NCBI RefSeq assembly: GCF_001544795.2
Contig: NZ_FCOI02000012.1
Coordinates: 165,663 to 229,662 of the forward strand
DNA: 64,000 bases
Direction: 5' to 3'
DNA from: Caballeronia temeraria
GTDB taxonomy: Bacteria; Pseudomonadota; Gammaproteobacteria; Burkholderiales; Burkholderiaceae
Part shown: one piece after another, positions 27,207 to 35,474 of the stretch
Layout: the number at the start of each line of letters is the position of its first letter
Position numbering within the stretch: the first letter of the stretch is position 1
The notes under the pieces: generated by a model
The model's input: the letters and a program-made list of their open reading frames with translations, nothing else
What the model was told of the DNA's origin: nothing
Database searches by the model: none
Translations under genes and position numbers: made by a program

Positions 27207-28529
27207 TCAGCGATTCACCAGCCGCTTCGGCATCAGCAACACGAGCAGGCCGCCGATCGTGAGACACGCCGCGAGCGTGTACACGCCGAGATCCGTCGAA
27301 TGCGTCTTGTCGATGATCCAGCCGATCACATACGGACTGATAAAGCCCGCGAGATTGCCGAACGAGTTCACGACCGCGACGCCCGTCGCCGCTGCGGCGC
27401 CCGCGAGGATCGCGGTCGGCAGGCACCAGAACTGGCACAGCGTGGTCATGACGCCCATCGTCGCGACGGTGAGGCCGACCATCGCGAGCGTGACGTTGCC
27501 GCTGCCCGCCATCACCGCCGCAATCCATCCCGCCGTGCCGATCAGACCCGGCACCGCGACGTGCCAGCGACGCTCGCGGCGCGCATCCGAGCTGCGTCCG
27601 ACGACGATCATCGAAATCGCGGCGGCCGCATAGGGCAGCGTCGTGAGCATGCCGATCGCAAGCGGGTCCTTGACGCCCGAGCCCTTGATGAGCGTCGGCA
27701 GCCAGAAGCCCACGCCATACAGGCCCATGATGAAGAACAGATAGATCACGGACAGCGCCCAGACCATCGGGTTCGTGAAGCCGTCCTTGAACGAGTGCGA
27801 TTCGACGCCGTCCGCATCGGCCGCGACGTTGGCGGTGAGCACTTTCTTCTCGTCATCGGTGAGCCACTTCGCCTGCTCGATACCCTTGTCGAGCATGAAG
27901 ATGATGACGAAGCCCAGCACGAGCGACGGAATCGCTTCGAGCAGAAAAAGCCATTGCCAGCCCGCGAGACCGTGCGTGCCGCTCATCGCGTGAAGAATCC
28001 AGCCCGACAGCGGACCGCCGATCACGCCGGAAATCGGAATGCCCGTCATGAAGAGCGCGATGATCCTGCCGCGCCGTGCGGACGGATACCAGTACGTCAG
28101 ATAAAGGATGACGCCAGGAAAAAGGCCCGCTTCGGCGAGACCGAGCAGGAAGCGCAGGACGTAGAACGTGGTGGGCGTCTGCACGAACATCATGGCGGCG
28201 GAGATGATCGCCCAGGTGATCATCACGCGTGCAATCCAGAGCCGCGCGCCGACCTTATGCAAGATGATGTTGCTCGGCACCTCGAAGATGAAATAGCCGA
28301 TGAAGAAGATGCCCGCACCCAGTCCGTACACCGTTTCGCTAAAGCCGAGATCCTTCAGCATCTGCAGCTTGGCGAAGCCGACGTTCACGCGGTCCAGATA
28401 CGCCGCGACGTAGCAGAGGAACAGCAGGGGAATGAGGCGCCACGTCACTTTCGCGTAGAGCGCGGACTCCGAGTTGTCCGCGCGCTGATACTCAGGCGAC
28501 GCCGGGAACGCTGGTCTCGACGTACTCAT
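27207..28529 (-). CDS. MFS transporter, anion:cation symporter type (possible tartrate/sugar acid carrier)
   Basis: A 440-residue major facilitator protein with 12 predicted membrane segments. It shows the ACS-family features AYLDRVNVGFAKLQM and EVPSNIILHKVGAR, and a central loop with a proton-coupled arrangement. ACS carriers move organic acids such as tartrate, galactonate and phthalate. The ATG at 28529 is preceded by GGAGA, and the longer reading frame is dismissed. It follows the class II aldolase gene in the same direction. Together with tarD across the region, this suggests uptake of tartrate or a related hydroxyacid. The substrate is not proven. Confidence 0.88.
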   Translation of the reverse strand: MSTSRPAFPASPEYQRADNSESALYAKVTWRLIPLLFLCYVAAYLDRVNVGFAKLQMLKDLGFSETVYGLGAGIFFIGYFIFEVPSNIILHKVGARLWIARVMITWAIISAAMMFVQTPTTFYVLRFLLGLAEAGLFPGVILYLTYWYPSARRGRIIALFMTGIPISGVIGGPLSGWILHAMSGTHGLAGWQWLFLLEAIPSLVLGFVIIFMLDKGIEQAKWLTDDEKKVLTANVAADADGVESHSFKDGFTNPMVWALSVIYLFFIMGLYGVGFWLPTLIKGSGVKDPLAIGMLTTLPYAAAAISMIVVGRSSDARRERRWHVAVPGLIGTAGWIAAVMAGSGNVTLAMVGLTVATMGVMTTLCQFWCLPTAILAGAAAATGVAVVNSFGNLAGFISPYVIGWIIDKTHSTDLGVYTLAACLTIGGLLVLLMPKRLVNR

Positions 28530-28560
28530 GGGGATGTCTCCGAATCTTATGTGGGAATCG

Positions 28561-28584
28561 CCTCGCCTTTCTCCGAAGGCGAGG
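28561..28584. repeat. Stem-loop between class II aldolase and MFS genes
   Basis: CCTCGCCTT (28561-28569) pairs exactly with AAGGCGAGG (28576-28584) across a 6-base loop in the 76-base gap of a minus-strand gene pair. No T run follows in the transcription direction. It may stabilise or attenuate the transcript. Confidence 0.6.
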
Positions 28585-28605
28585 TGCTGCAATAAAAAGG
28601 GAAGG

Positions 28606-29460
28606 TCAGTCGAACATGTCGGGCTGCGTCGCGACAAGATCGTTCCAGATCGTCTGGAAGTGCAGCCAGCCGATGTAATCGCTGCCCACATGTTCGCGGC
28701 TGTAGCGCGCGCGGTCTTCGGGGACGAGCTTCGGCGTGATGCCCGTCGCTTCGATCATCAACTGTTGCTGGCAGCAGCGCTCGAGCGCGATGAACCAGAA
28801 CGCCGCAGAATCGATGCTATGACGGCTCGCCGTGAGCAGGCCGTGGTTCTGGTGAATCGCGGCCTTCACGCCCTTGAACGCATTCGCGACCTTGTTGCCC
28901 CCCTTCACTTCGACGGCGACCTTGCCGGCTTCATCGCCGATCACGACGTGGTCTTCGAAGAATGCGCACGCGTCCTGCGACATCGGAATGAGCGGCTTGC
29001 CCAGCGCCGCGAACGCGGTGCCGTAGACGGTATGCGCGTGACACATCGCGACGATGTCCTGATGCTGCTCATGCACCGCGGCATGCAGCACGAAGCCCGC
29101 GCGATTGAGCGCGTAGCTGCCTTCCACCACATTGCCCTGATGATCGGCGCAAATCAGGTTCGACACTTTCACTTGCGCGAAGTGGACGGCCATCGGATTG
29201 GTCCAGTAAAGCGACGGATGCTCCGGATCGCGCACGGTGAGATGGCCCGCGAAGCCGTAGTCGAAGCCCTGCAGCGCGAACGCACGGCACGCGGCGACGA
29301 GACGCTCCTTCAAATACTGTCGATGTTCGGCGTGGCTGGAAAACGCCGGCAGCTCGGGGAAAATCAGGCCTTCCTGCTCGGGTTGATAGATCGACACGCG
29401 GCCCTTGAGGTCGATGGCTTGCTCGGCGGTCTTTGCGGGTGTCTCCATGACGTCGCTCAT
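28606..29460 (-). CDS. Class II aldolase/adducin-family protein
   Basis: A 284-residue class II aldolase/adducin-family protein. Zinc ligands appear in MCHAHTVYGTAF and AIHQNHGLLT, with a catalytic acidic residue in the GHLTVRDPEHPS region. Members are aldolases (fuculose-phosphate type), epimerases or decarboxylating lyases. It precedes the MFS carrier on the same strand, consistent with a sugar-acid catabolic operon. The length and the segment AFSSHAEHRQYLKERLVAA are typical of the uncharacterised adducin-like group common in proteobacteria. The actual substrate cannot be read from sequence. Confidence 0.85.
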   Translation of the reverse strand: MSDVMETPAKTAEQAIDLKGRVSIYQPEQEGLIFPELPAFSSHAEHRQYLKERLVAACRAFALQGFDYGFAGHLTVRDPEHPSLYWTNPMAVHFAQVKVSNLICADHQGNVVEGSYALNRAGFVLHAAVHEQHQDIVAMCHAHTVYGTAFAALGKPLIPMSQDACAFFEDHVVIGDEAGKVAVEVKGGNKVANAFKGVKAAIHQNHGLLTASRHSIDSAAFWFIALERCCQQQLMIEATGITPKLVPEDRARYSREHVGSDYIGWLHFQTIWNDLVATQPDMFD

Positions 29461-30236
29461 CTTTTCGCTCCATGCGGATCAGAGTAGGTATGTCACGCAT
29501 GGTGCCGCGAGCGATGCTTGCGCACAAACGAACGTTGTTCAACGTTGCATGAGTCACATTCATGCATCGTTAATCTGAAACGCGCGCTTAAATCGAAATC
29601 CGTCGAGGTTCAGGCGATGCAACATTTTTCGCTGCGTCGCGAAACCGTTCAGGAGCATGTGCGCGTGCAGCGAAGAACATCGATAAATCCCGCGAAGCCC
29701 CGCCGCATAAGGCTTTCGGGTTGCGATGCTCAAGGGCTTAAAAAATAGCGCGGGCCGCCGTTAACCACCTTTGCAACATTTTTCGCGCATGGCCGATTTC
29801 TGGTACGACAAGGCTTTCGGACGTGCTCGCAACGTATATCGGCCGATCGACCCACTGACGAGACCCCTGTACTGGCGGGACATTAGCCAGACGAAAACGT
29901 TTGGCATTCGTCGGCTGTCGAGCGCGATCCGTATGAAGGTCGCTTTTCACGTTTGAATCAATTTTCTTCGTACTTGAGCGCACGTTCTGGGCGCGTTGCG
30001 TGGGGAATCGCGCAAAGTCCTGTTGGTATAAGGATTGGCGGTCGCTGGCACACCTCTCGCTAATGTATGACCACGCACGAACATCGCCGCGATACCGAAC
30101 AAAGAACAAACGGCGTGTTGGTGCTACGGGGCTGGTCGCAACAGGGTTCGATGTACGCCGTCAGATGCATACGCGAATCCTGTTGCGAGCCAGAAGAAAT
30201 CAAAAGCGCGAAGCGCACACGCACGAGACTAAAAAA
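29461..30236. promoter_or_regulatory. 776-base intergenic region with inverted and direct repeats
   Basis: No credible gene is present. On the aldolase side, TGCATGA (29546-29552) and TCATGCA (29560-29566) form a 7-base inverted repeat with a 7-base spacer, a plausible operator. A 15-base direct repeat, TGCAACATTTTTCGC, occurs at 29618-29632 and 29772-29786. AACGTT occurs twice at 29531-29546. The right part (30000-30236) leads into the Crp/Fnr gene. Promoters for both the aldolase operon (minus) and the regulator (plus) are expected here. Confidence 0.5.
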
Positions 30237-30965
30237 ATGTTGACTCTTCAATCCGATCTGCACGGCAATCATCTGTTGGGCGCGCTTCCGGCGCAGGAAT
30301 GGCAGGCCATCGCGCCTCATCTCGAACTTGTTCAACTGCGCACGGAGCAGTTGCTGTGCGATTCCGGTCAACGCATTCACCACGTTTATTTCCCGACCAC
30401 GGCGATCATTTCGCTGCTGCATACGATGGAAGACGGCGGCTCCGTTGAAGTCGCGGCAGTGGGACGCGAAGGCATGTCGGGCGTTCCGGTACTGACGGGC
30501 GGCGACACCATGCCGACGCGCGTGCAGGTGCAATGCGCGGGTTTCGCATATCGCATGAGCGCGGGGGCGCTGCGCGAGCACTTCGGCCGTTCGGACTTTT
30601 TGCGCCGCGTGATGCTGCTTTATATGCAAGCCCTGCTCACGCAAGTGGCGCAGACGGCTGCATGCAACCGTCATCACTCGCTGTCGAAGCAACTGTGCCG
30701 CTGGCTGCTGATTCAGACGGATCGCACGCCGTCGGATCAACTGCGTGTGACGCAGCAGATGATCGCGGATATGCTTGGCGTGCGCCGTGAAGGTGTCACT
30801 GAGGCAGCCGGCAAGCTGCACGATGCCGGGCTCATTCATCATAGCCGTGGCTGTATCAAGATTCTGGATCGGGCTGGGCTCGAAGAGCGGGCCTGTGAGT
30901 GTTATGGCATCGTCAAGCGTGAGTTTGATCGGATGTTGCCGAGACGGGCTGAGGTTGTTGTTTGA
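30237..30965 (+). CDS. Crp/Fnr-family transcriptional regulator
   Basis: A 242-residue regulator with an N-terminal cyclic-nucleotide-like domain (FPTTAIISLLHTMEDGGSVE, GREGMSGVPVL) and a C-terminal winged HTH (LRVTQQMIADMLGVRREGVT). No cysteine cluster typical of FNR is visible, so it is unlikely to bind an iron-sulfur cluster. The N-terminal pattern VYFPTTAIISLL is common in Burkholderia Crp-type regulators. The ATG at 30237 lacks a strong Shine-Dalgarno; the frame extends upstream to 30000, but that part has no domain similarity. Its targets are unknown. It ends just before a large palindromic repeat. Confidence 0.85.
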   Translation: MLTLQSDLHGNHLLGALPAQEWQAIAPHLELVQLRTEQLLCDSGQRIHHVYFPTTAIISLLHTMEDGGSVEVAAVGREGMSGVPVLTGGDTMPTRVQVQCAGFAYRMSAGALREHFGRSDFLRRVMLLYMQALLTQVAQTAACNRHHSLSKQLCRWLLIQTDRTPSDQLRVTQQMIADMLGVRREGVTEAAGKLHDAGLIHHSRGCIKILDRAGLEERACECYGIVKREFDRMLPRRAEVVV

Positions 30966-30983
30966 GGGTTTTTTGTTTGTTGC

Positions 30984-31062
30984 CGGATCCCGTTTCGTTT
31001 TGGTTTATTAGCTCTGCCCCGCACAGGGGCAGTGTTAATAAACCAAAAAGAAACCGGGATCC
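30984..31062. repeat. Long imperfect palindromic intergenic element
   Basis: About 80 bases form nested inverted repeats. The left outer arm (near 30985-31010) contains GGATCCCG, TTTC and TTTTGGTTTATTA. The right outer arm (31036-31062) contains TAATAAACC, AAAAAGAAACC and GGGATCC. The inner hairpin pairs CTGCCCC (31014-31020) with GGGGCAG (31026-31032). It sits between two convergent genes and could be a bidirectional terminator, but its length and conserved core suggest a dispersed intergenic repeat family of Burkholderiaceae. The reading frames that cross it are not credible. Confidence 0.75.
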
Positions 31063-31103
31063 AGCGAAAAAAAGCAAACCACTGCGAAGATAAAAAGCCC
31101 AAT

Positions 31104-31931
31104 TCACCCAAGCGCACGACTGGCCGCCGCCGCCCGCCCCCGCAACCAATTGATACTCGCAAACAGCACCACGGCAAACACGATCAACATCGTCGCAACG
31201 GCGAGAATCGAAGGATCGATGGAATCGCGGATACCGCTCCACATCTGACGTGGCACCGTCCGCTGATCCGGCCCACCGATAAAAAGAATCACGATCACTT
31301 CATCGAACGAGGTCGCGAACGCGAATACGCTACCGGTAGCCACAGCAGGCGTAATAAGCGGCAAAGTCACGCGCCTGAACGCGGTCCAGGGCTTCGCGCC
31401 AAGACCCGATGCAGCGCGCAAAAGGCTCTGATCGAACGACAGCAAAGAAGCCGTCACGGTAATCACGACAAAAGGCGTTCCAAGCGCCGCATGCGCGAGA
31501 ATCACGCCGGGATAAGAATTCACGAGCCCGAGCGGCGCGAAGATCAGATAGAACCCGGCCGCGACGACAACAATCGGCACGATCATCGGCGAAATGATGA
31601 TGGGCATGATCACCGAGCGCAGCGGAAACTGCGAACGTGAGAGGCCGAGCGCGGCGAGCGTGCCGAGACATGTTGCGATCACCGTCGATGCCGCGCCGAT
31701 GCCAATACTGTTCAACAACGAGCGCTGCCAGTCCGGGCTAGTGAGCGCCTGCTCATACCAGCGCAGCGAAAAGCCCTGCAAAGGATAAGAAAAGTAAGAC
31801 CCCGAATTAAACGATAAAGGAATGATCGCGAGAATCGGCGCGACGAGAAAGAACAGCACGAGTGCGGTATGCACGCGCACCCATCGCGATGCGATGCGTT
31901 CGGTCAGCACCTTGTTGCGTTTTTCCGCCAT
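31104..31931 (-). CDS. ABC transporter permease, PotC/YdcV type
   Basis: A 275-residue inner-membrane permease with six hydrophobic segments. The ABC permease EAA loop is at RAASGLGAKPWTAFRRVTLP. It resembles PotC/YdcV-type subunits of spermidine/putrescine or quaternary-amine importers (PIIISPMIVPIVVVAAGFY). It starts 14 bases after the PotB-type permease stop, as the last gene of a five-gene operon with the Rieske oxygenase. The solute is not proven; the operon suggests the oxygenase substrate. Confidence 0.9.
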   Translation of the reverse strand: MAEKRNKVLTERIASRWVRVHTALVLFFLVAPILAIIPLSFNSGSYFSYPLQGFSLRWYEQALTSPDWQRSLLNSIGIGAASTVIATCLGTLAALGLSRSQFPLRSVIMPIIISPMIVPIVVVAAGFYLIFAPLGLVNSYPGVILAHAALGTPFVVITVTASLLSFDQSLLRAASGLGAKPWTAFRRVTLPLITPAVATGSVFAFATSFDEVIVILFIGGPDQRTVPRQMWSGIRDSIDPSILAVATMLIVFAVVLFASINWLRGRAAAASRALG

Positions 31932-31945
31932 GGAAGAAAGGCTCC

Positions 31946-33199
31946 TTAACCGAAGCGCAACCGGTCGACGCCGACGATGCGGTTGAACAGAAAATAGAAG
32001 ATCGCGGTAAAGATCACGAGATACGCCGAGAGCGCGCCCGCAAGTCCCCAGTTGAGCTGCGTATTCGTTTGCAGCGCGATAAGCTGACTGATCATTTCAT
32101 CGCCTGCACCGCCGAGCAAAGCAGGCGTGATGTAGTAGCCGAGCGCGAGCACGAAAACGAGAAAGCAACCCGCGCCGACGCCCGGCAATGTCTGCGGTAT
32201 ATACACGCGCACGAACGCAGTGAACGGATGCGCGCCGAGCGACTGCGCCGCGCGCAGATACACGGGCGATACACCCTTCATCACCGAGAAGATCGCGAGA
32301 ATCATGTACGGCAGAAGCACGTGCGTCATGCCGATCAACACGCCCGTGCGATTGAAGATGAGCGGCACCGGATGCGTCGCAAGGCCGAGTCCCATCAACA
32401 GACCATTGATGACGCCGCCCGGTTGCAGCAACACGTACCACGCCGTCGTGCGCACGAGCAGCGAAGTCCAGAACGGCACGATCACGAAGAGCATCAGACG
32501 GTTGCTGCTTTGCGCCGGCAGATTGGCGAGCAGCCACGCGACCGGATAACCGAGCACGAGGCACAACAGCGTGACGGACGCGCTGATCGATATCGTGCGC
32601 AAAAAGGCTTGCCGATACACCGACGCGTTATCCGCCACGAACGCGACATTGCCTTGCGGTGTCACTTGCGCATCGACGGCGGCGAGCAGATAGTCCGGCG
32701 TCGGCGATGCGGCCGCACGCTTCAGCAGACGCCATGTTTCCGGCGCATTCCATCGCTCATCCATCTCGATCAATGCGGGCTTCCACGCGGGCGGCGTCTC
32801 GTCGCGCACGGAGCGCGCAGTGCGCATCAGTAGACTTCGAAACTCAGGCAGCGCGAAATTGAGCCTGCGCGCAACGGTGCCGAGCTGGCCGCTCTGCTGC
32901 GCATCCTTGAGGCCCGCAGCGAGCAGCGCGAAGGTGTGTTCATCGGGAACGCCGCGCCCGTCCCACGCATCGAGCGCGCGCGTCAGTGCCGGCATGCTGT
33001 CCGGCACTTCCTTGTTCTCGACACTGCGAGCAAGCAACAACGCGATCGGTGCGATGAACGTCGACAGCAAAAAAACGATCAGCGGCAAGGCAAGCAACAA
33101 CGCCTGCACCGATGCGCGGCGGCGCGCTCTTTGATACGAGGCGCGGCCATCGGCTCTCGTCGGAGAACCGGCGGCGTGCGCGTGGATCGATGCAGGCAT
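31946..33199 (-). CDS. ABC transporter permease, PotB/YdcU type
   Basis: A 417-residue permease with an N-terminal membrane helix (VQALLLALPLIVFLLSTFIA), a large periplasmic insert (about residues 70-190) and then six helices. The EAA loop is RAAQSLGAHPFTAFVRVYIP. The insert makes it longer than a standard 300-residue PotB and is typical of a subgroup in Burkholderiaceae. It follows the substrate-binding protein gene by 26 bases and precedes the second permease. It should form the membrane channel with that protein. Confidence 0.9.
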   Translation of the reverse strand: MPASIHAHAAGSPTRADGRASYQRARRRASVQALLLALPLIVFLLSTFIAPIALLLARSVENKEVPDSMPALTRALDAWDGRGVPDEHTFALLAAGLKDAQQSGQLGTVARRLNFALPEFRSLLMRTARSVRDETPPAWKPALIEMDERWNAPETWRLLKRAAASPTPDYLLAAVDAQVTPQGNVAFVADNASVYRQAFLRTISISASVTLLCLVLGYPVAWLLANLPAQSSNRLMLFVIVPFWTSLLVRTTAWYVLLQPGGVINGLLMGLGLATHPVPLIFNRTGVLIGMTHVLLPYMILAIFSVMKGVSPVYLRAAQSLGAHPFTAFVRVYIPQTLPGVGAGCFLVFVLALGYYITPALLGGAGDEMISQLIALQTNTQLNWGLAGALSAYLVIFTAIFYFLFNRIVGVDRLRFG

Positions 33200-33225
33200 G
33201 GCGTTCCTCTAGTCCTTGAATCGCG

Positions 33226-34272
33226 TTATTGCGTGAGCCACACCTGGAAGCGCTTGTTGATCTGGTCCGCGTTGTCGGCCCAGAAATTCGCGTTGATCTG
33301 CACGGCGCGCTTGAAGTTGTCCGGCGCGGTCGGCATGTCGGCGAGACGCTGCTTGTCGACGAGCGCAACCGCATCCTTGCGCGGCGGCGCATACGCGATG
33401 TACTTCGAGAGTTCCGCCGATGCCTTCGGCTGAGCTTGCGACACGATGAACTTCGCGGCCGTATCGGCGTGCTTCGCGCCGGTCGGAATCGCCCACCATT
33501 CGAAGTCGTAGACTTGCGCGTCCCACACGGCCTTGAACGGCTTGTTGTCCTTCTTCGCGGCATCGTCGATACGGCCGTTATAGGCCTGCACCATCACGAC
33601 CGCGCCATCGGCGAGCAGCTGCGGCGCCTGCGCACCCGATTCCCACCACACGATGTTCTTCTTGATCGTGTCGAGCTTCTTGAATGCGCGATCGACGCCC
33701 GCGGGCGTGCCGAGCACCTTGTAGACATCTTTCGGATCGACGCCATCGGCGATGAGCGCCCATTCCATCGACACTTTCGGCGACTTGCGCAGACCGCGCT
33801 TGCCAGGGAATTTCTGCAAATCGAAGAAGTCGTTGACGGTGGTCGGCGCGGTCTTCAGCTTGCTCGCATCGTAGGCATAGACCGTGGACCACACCATGCT
33901 CGCGACCGCGCAATCGCTGATCGAGCCGGGAATGAAATCGCTCGTCTTGCCGAGCGTCTTCTTGTCGAACTTCTGCAGCAGGCCTTCATCGCACGCGGTG
34001 ATCGCGTCGTTGGTTTCGAGGTCGATCAAGTCCCACGTCGTGTTCTTCGCCTGCTCCATCGCGGAGAGCTTGGCGAGGCCGCCGTCATACGATTCGGTCG
34101 AGAAGTTCACGCCAGTCGCTTGCGTGAACGGTTCGAACCAGGCTTTCTTCGCGGCGGCTTCGTATGCGCCGCCGAATGTCACGACGGACAGCGTTTCCGC
34201 TGCCTGTGTCGAGATAGTGGCAAATGCAAATACTGTGAGTGCGGCGCATTGTGCTTTGATATGAGTGCGCAT
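33226..34272 (-). CDS. Periplasmic substrate-binding protein, PotD/PotF type
   Basis: A 348-residue extracellular solute-binding protein with a Sec signal (HIKAQCAALTVFAFATIST, cleavage after QAA). Family 1/PotD-like features are TLSVVTFGGAYEAAAKKAWF, YDGGLAKLSA, WDLIDLE and VMVQAYNGRIDDAA. It captures the solute for the two permeases and the ATPase of this operon. The ATG at 34272 has AGGAG about 10 bases away, and the longer frame is dismissed. The ATPase stop is two bases from this start. The ligand cannot be identified by sequence alone. Confidence 0.9.
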   Translation of the reverse strand: MRTHIKAQCAALTVFAFATISTQAAETLSVVTFGGAYEAAAKKAWFEPFTQATGVNFSTESYDGGLAKLSAMEQAKNTTWDLIDLETNDAITACDEGLLQKFDKKTLGKTSDFIPGSISDCAVASMVWSTVYAYDASKLKTAPTTVNDFFDLQKFPGKRGLRKSPKVSMEWALIADGVDPKDVYKVLGTPAGVDRAFKKLDTIKKNIVWWESGAQAPQLLADGAVVMVQAYNGRIDDAAKKDNKPFKAVWDAQVYDFEWWAIPTGAKHADTAAKFIVSQAQPKASAELSKYIAYAPPRKDAVALVDKQRLADMPTAPDNFKRAVQINANFWADNADQINKRFQVWLTQ

Positions 34273-34273
34273 G

Positions 34274-35455
34274 TCAGTTGGCTCCTGCGGGTGCGGTCGA
34301 GATGAGAGAAGGTGAGGGCGGTGTGCTCGGGGCAATCGCGGGGGCATTCTTCGGCGCCATCATCGCGAGAATCTTGCAGTCGTCGTGACGCCACGCGATA
34401 TCTATCGTGCTGCCCGCCGAGGGCAACGCGTGACGCTGCGTATTGGGCACTTTCACGACGATGGAATCGCGCGAGCCGAGCTTCAGATGCACGCGATGAT
34501 GATCGCCGCAATACACGAGTTCTTCGACGCAGGCGCGCACGACGTTGCTGTGCTCGTCGGGTTGCGTGCCCTCCGCGCCGGGAATGTGCGCGCGTTCGGG
34601 GCGCAGCGCGAGCATCGCTTCGTCGCCGGCGCGCAGGCCGTGTTCGCATCGTCCGCGAATCACGCTGCCATCCGATAGCGCGAGCGTCGCCCATTCGTCG
34701 TTCGCACTGACGACGCGCCCCGTGAGTCCATTGTTCTCGCCGACGAAGTTCGCAACGAATGCGTTCTGCGCGTTCTCGTATAGCTCGCTTGGTGTCGCGG
34801 CTTGCTGAATGCGGCCATCGGAAAAGACGGCAACGCGATCCGACATCGTCAGGGCTTCGGCCTGATCGTGCGTCACGTAGACGATCGTCAGTGACAGTTC
34901 GCGATGCAGCCGCATGATTTCGTATTGCATCGTTTCGCGCAGGCGCTTGTCGAGTGCGCCGAGCGGCTCGTCCATCAGCACGACGCTCGGTTCGAATACG
35001 AGCGCGCGTGCCAGTGCGACGCGCTGTTGCTGACCGCCCGAAAGCTGCGAGGGACGCCGGTTCGCGAGATGCGGCAATTCGATCATCTCGAGCGCGCGCT
35101 TCACACGCGTCTTCTGCTCGGCGCGGCTCACGTGCCGCACCGAAAGCGGAAACGCGACGTTCTCCGCAATCGTCAGATGCGGAAAGAGCGCGTAGTTCTG
35201 AAACACCATGCCGATGTCGCGCTGATGCGGCGGCTTGTCGTCGAGACGCCTGCCATCGAGACGGATCTCGCCTTGCGTTGGCGTTTCGAAGCCCGCGAGC
35301 ATCATGAGCGTGGTCGTCTTGCCCGAGCCCGACGGTCCGAGCAGCGAAAGAAACTCTCCTTTGCGCACGTCGAGGTTCAAGTCCTCCACGACGTAATGCG
35401 CGCCGTCATACGATTTGCTCACGCCCGAGAAGGAGATGAAGGAAGGGTCTGACAT
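34274..35455 (-). CDS. ABC transporter ATP-binding protein, PotA type
   Basis: A 393-residue ATPase with Walker A GPSGSGKTTT, Q-loop VFQNYALFPH, signature LSGGQQQRVALARAL, Walker B VVLMDEPLGALD and H-loop VYVTHDQAEALT. A TOBE_2 domain starts near residue 280 (MLALRPERAHIPG). It energises the PotB/C/D-type importer encoded downstream. It lies 19 bases downstream of the Rieske oxygenase gene, so it is in the same transcription unit. Confidence 0.93.
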   Translation of the reverse strand: MSDPSFISFSGVSKSYDGAHYVVEDLNLDVRKGEFLSLLGPSGSGKTTTLMMLAGFETPTQGEIRLDGRRLDDKPPHQRDIGMVFQNYALFPHLTIAENVAFPLSVRHVSRAEQKTRVKRALEMIELPHLANRRPSQLSGGQQQRVALARALVFEPSVVLMDEPLGALDKRLRETMQYEIMRLHRELSLTIVYVTHDQAEALTMSDRVAVFSDGRIQQAATPSELYENAQNAFVANFVGENNGLTGRVVSANDEWATLALSDGSVIRGRCEHGLRAGDEAMLALRPERAHIPGAEGTQPDEHSNVVRACVEELVYCGDHHRVHLKLGSRDSIVVKVPNTQRHALPSAGSTIDIAWRHDDCKILAMMAPKNAPAIAPSTPPSPSLISTAPAGAN

Positions 35456-35474
35456 CGTGTTCGCGTCCTGTCTT

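Noticed and set aside
30902..31242. Short open frames on the minus strand across the palindromic element
   Set aside because: They translate the repeat itself (Phe/Leu-rich low-complexity residues), and similar frames appear in any copy of such repeats.
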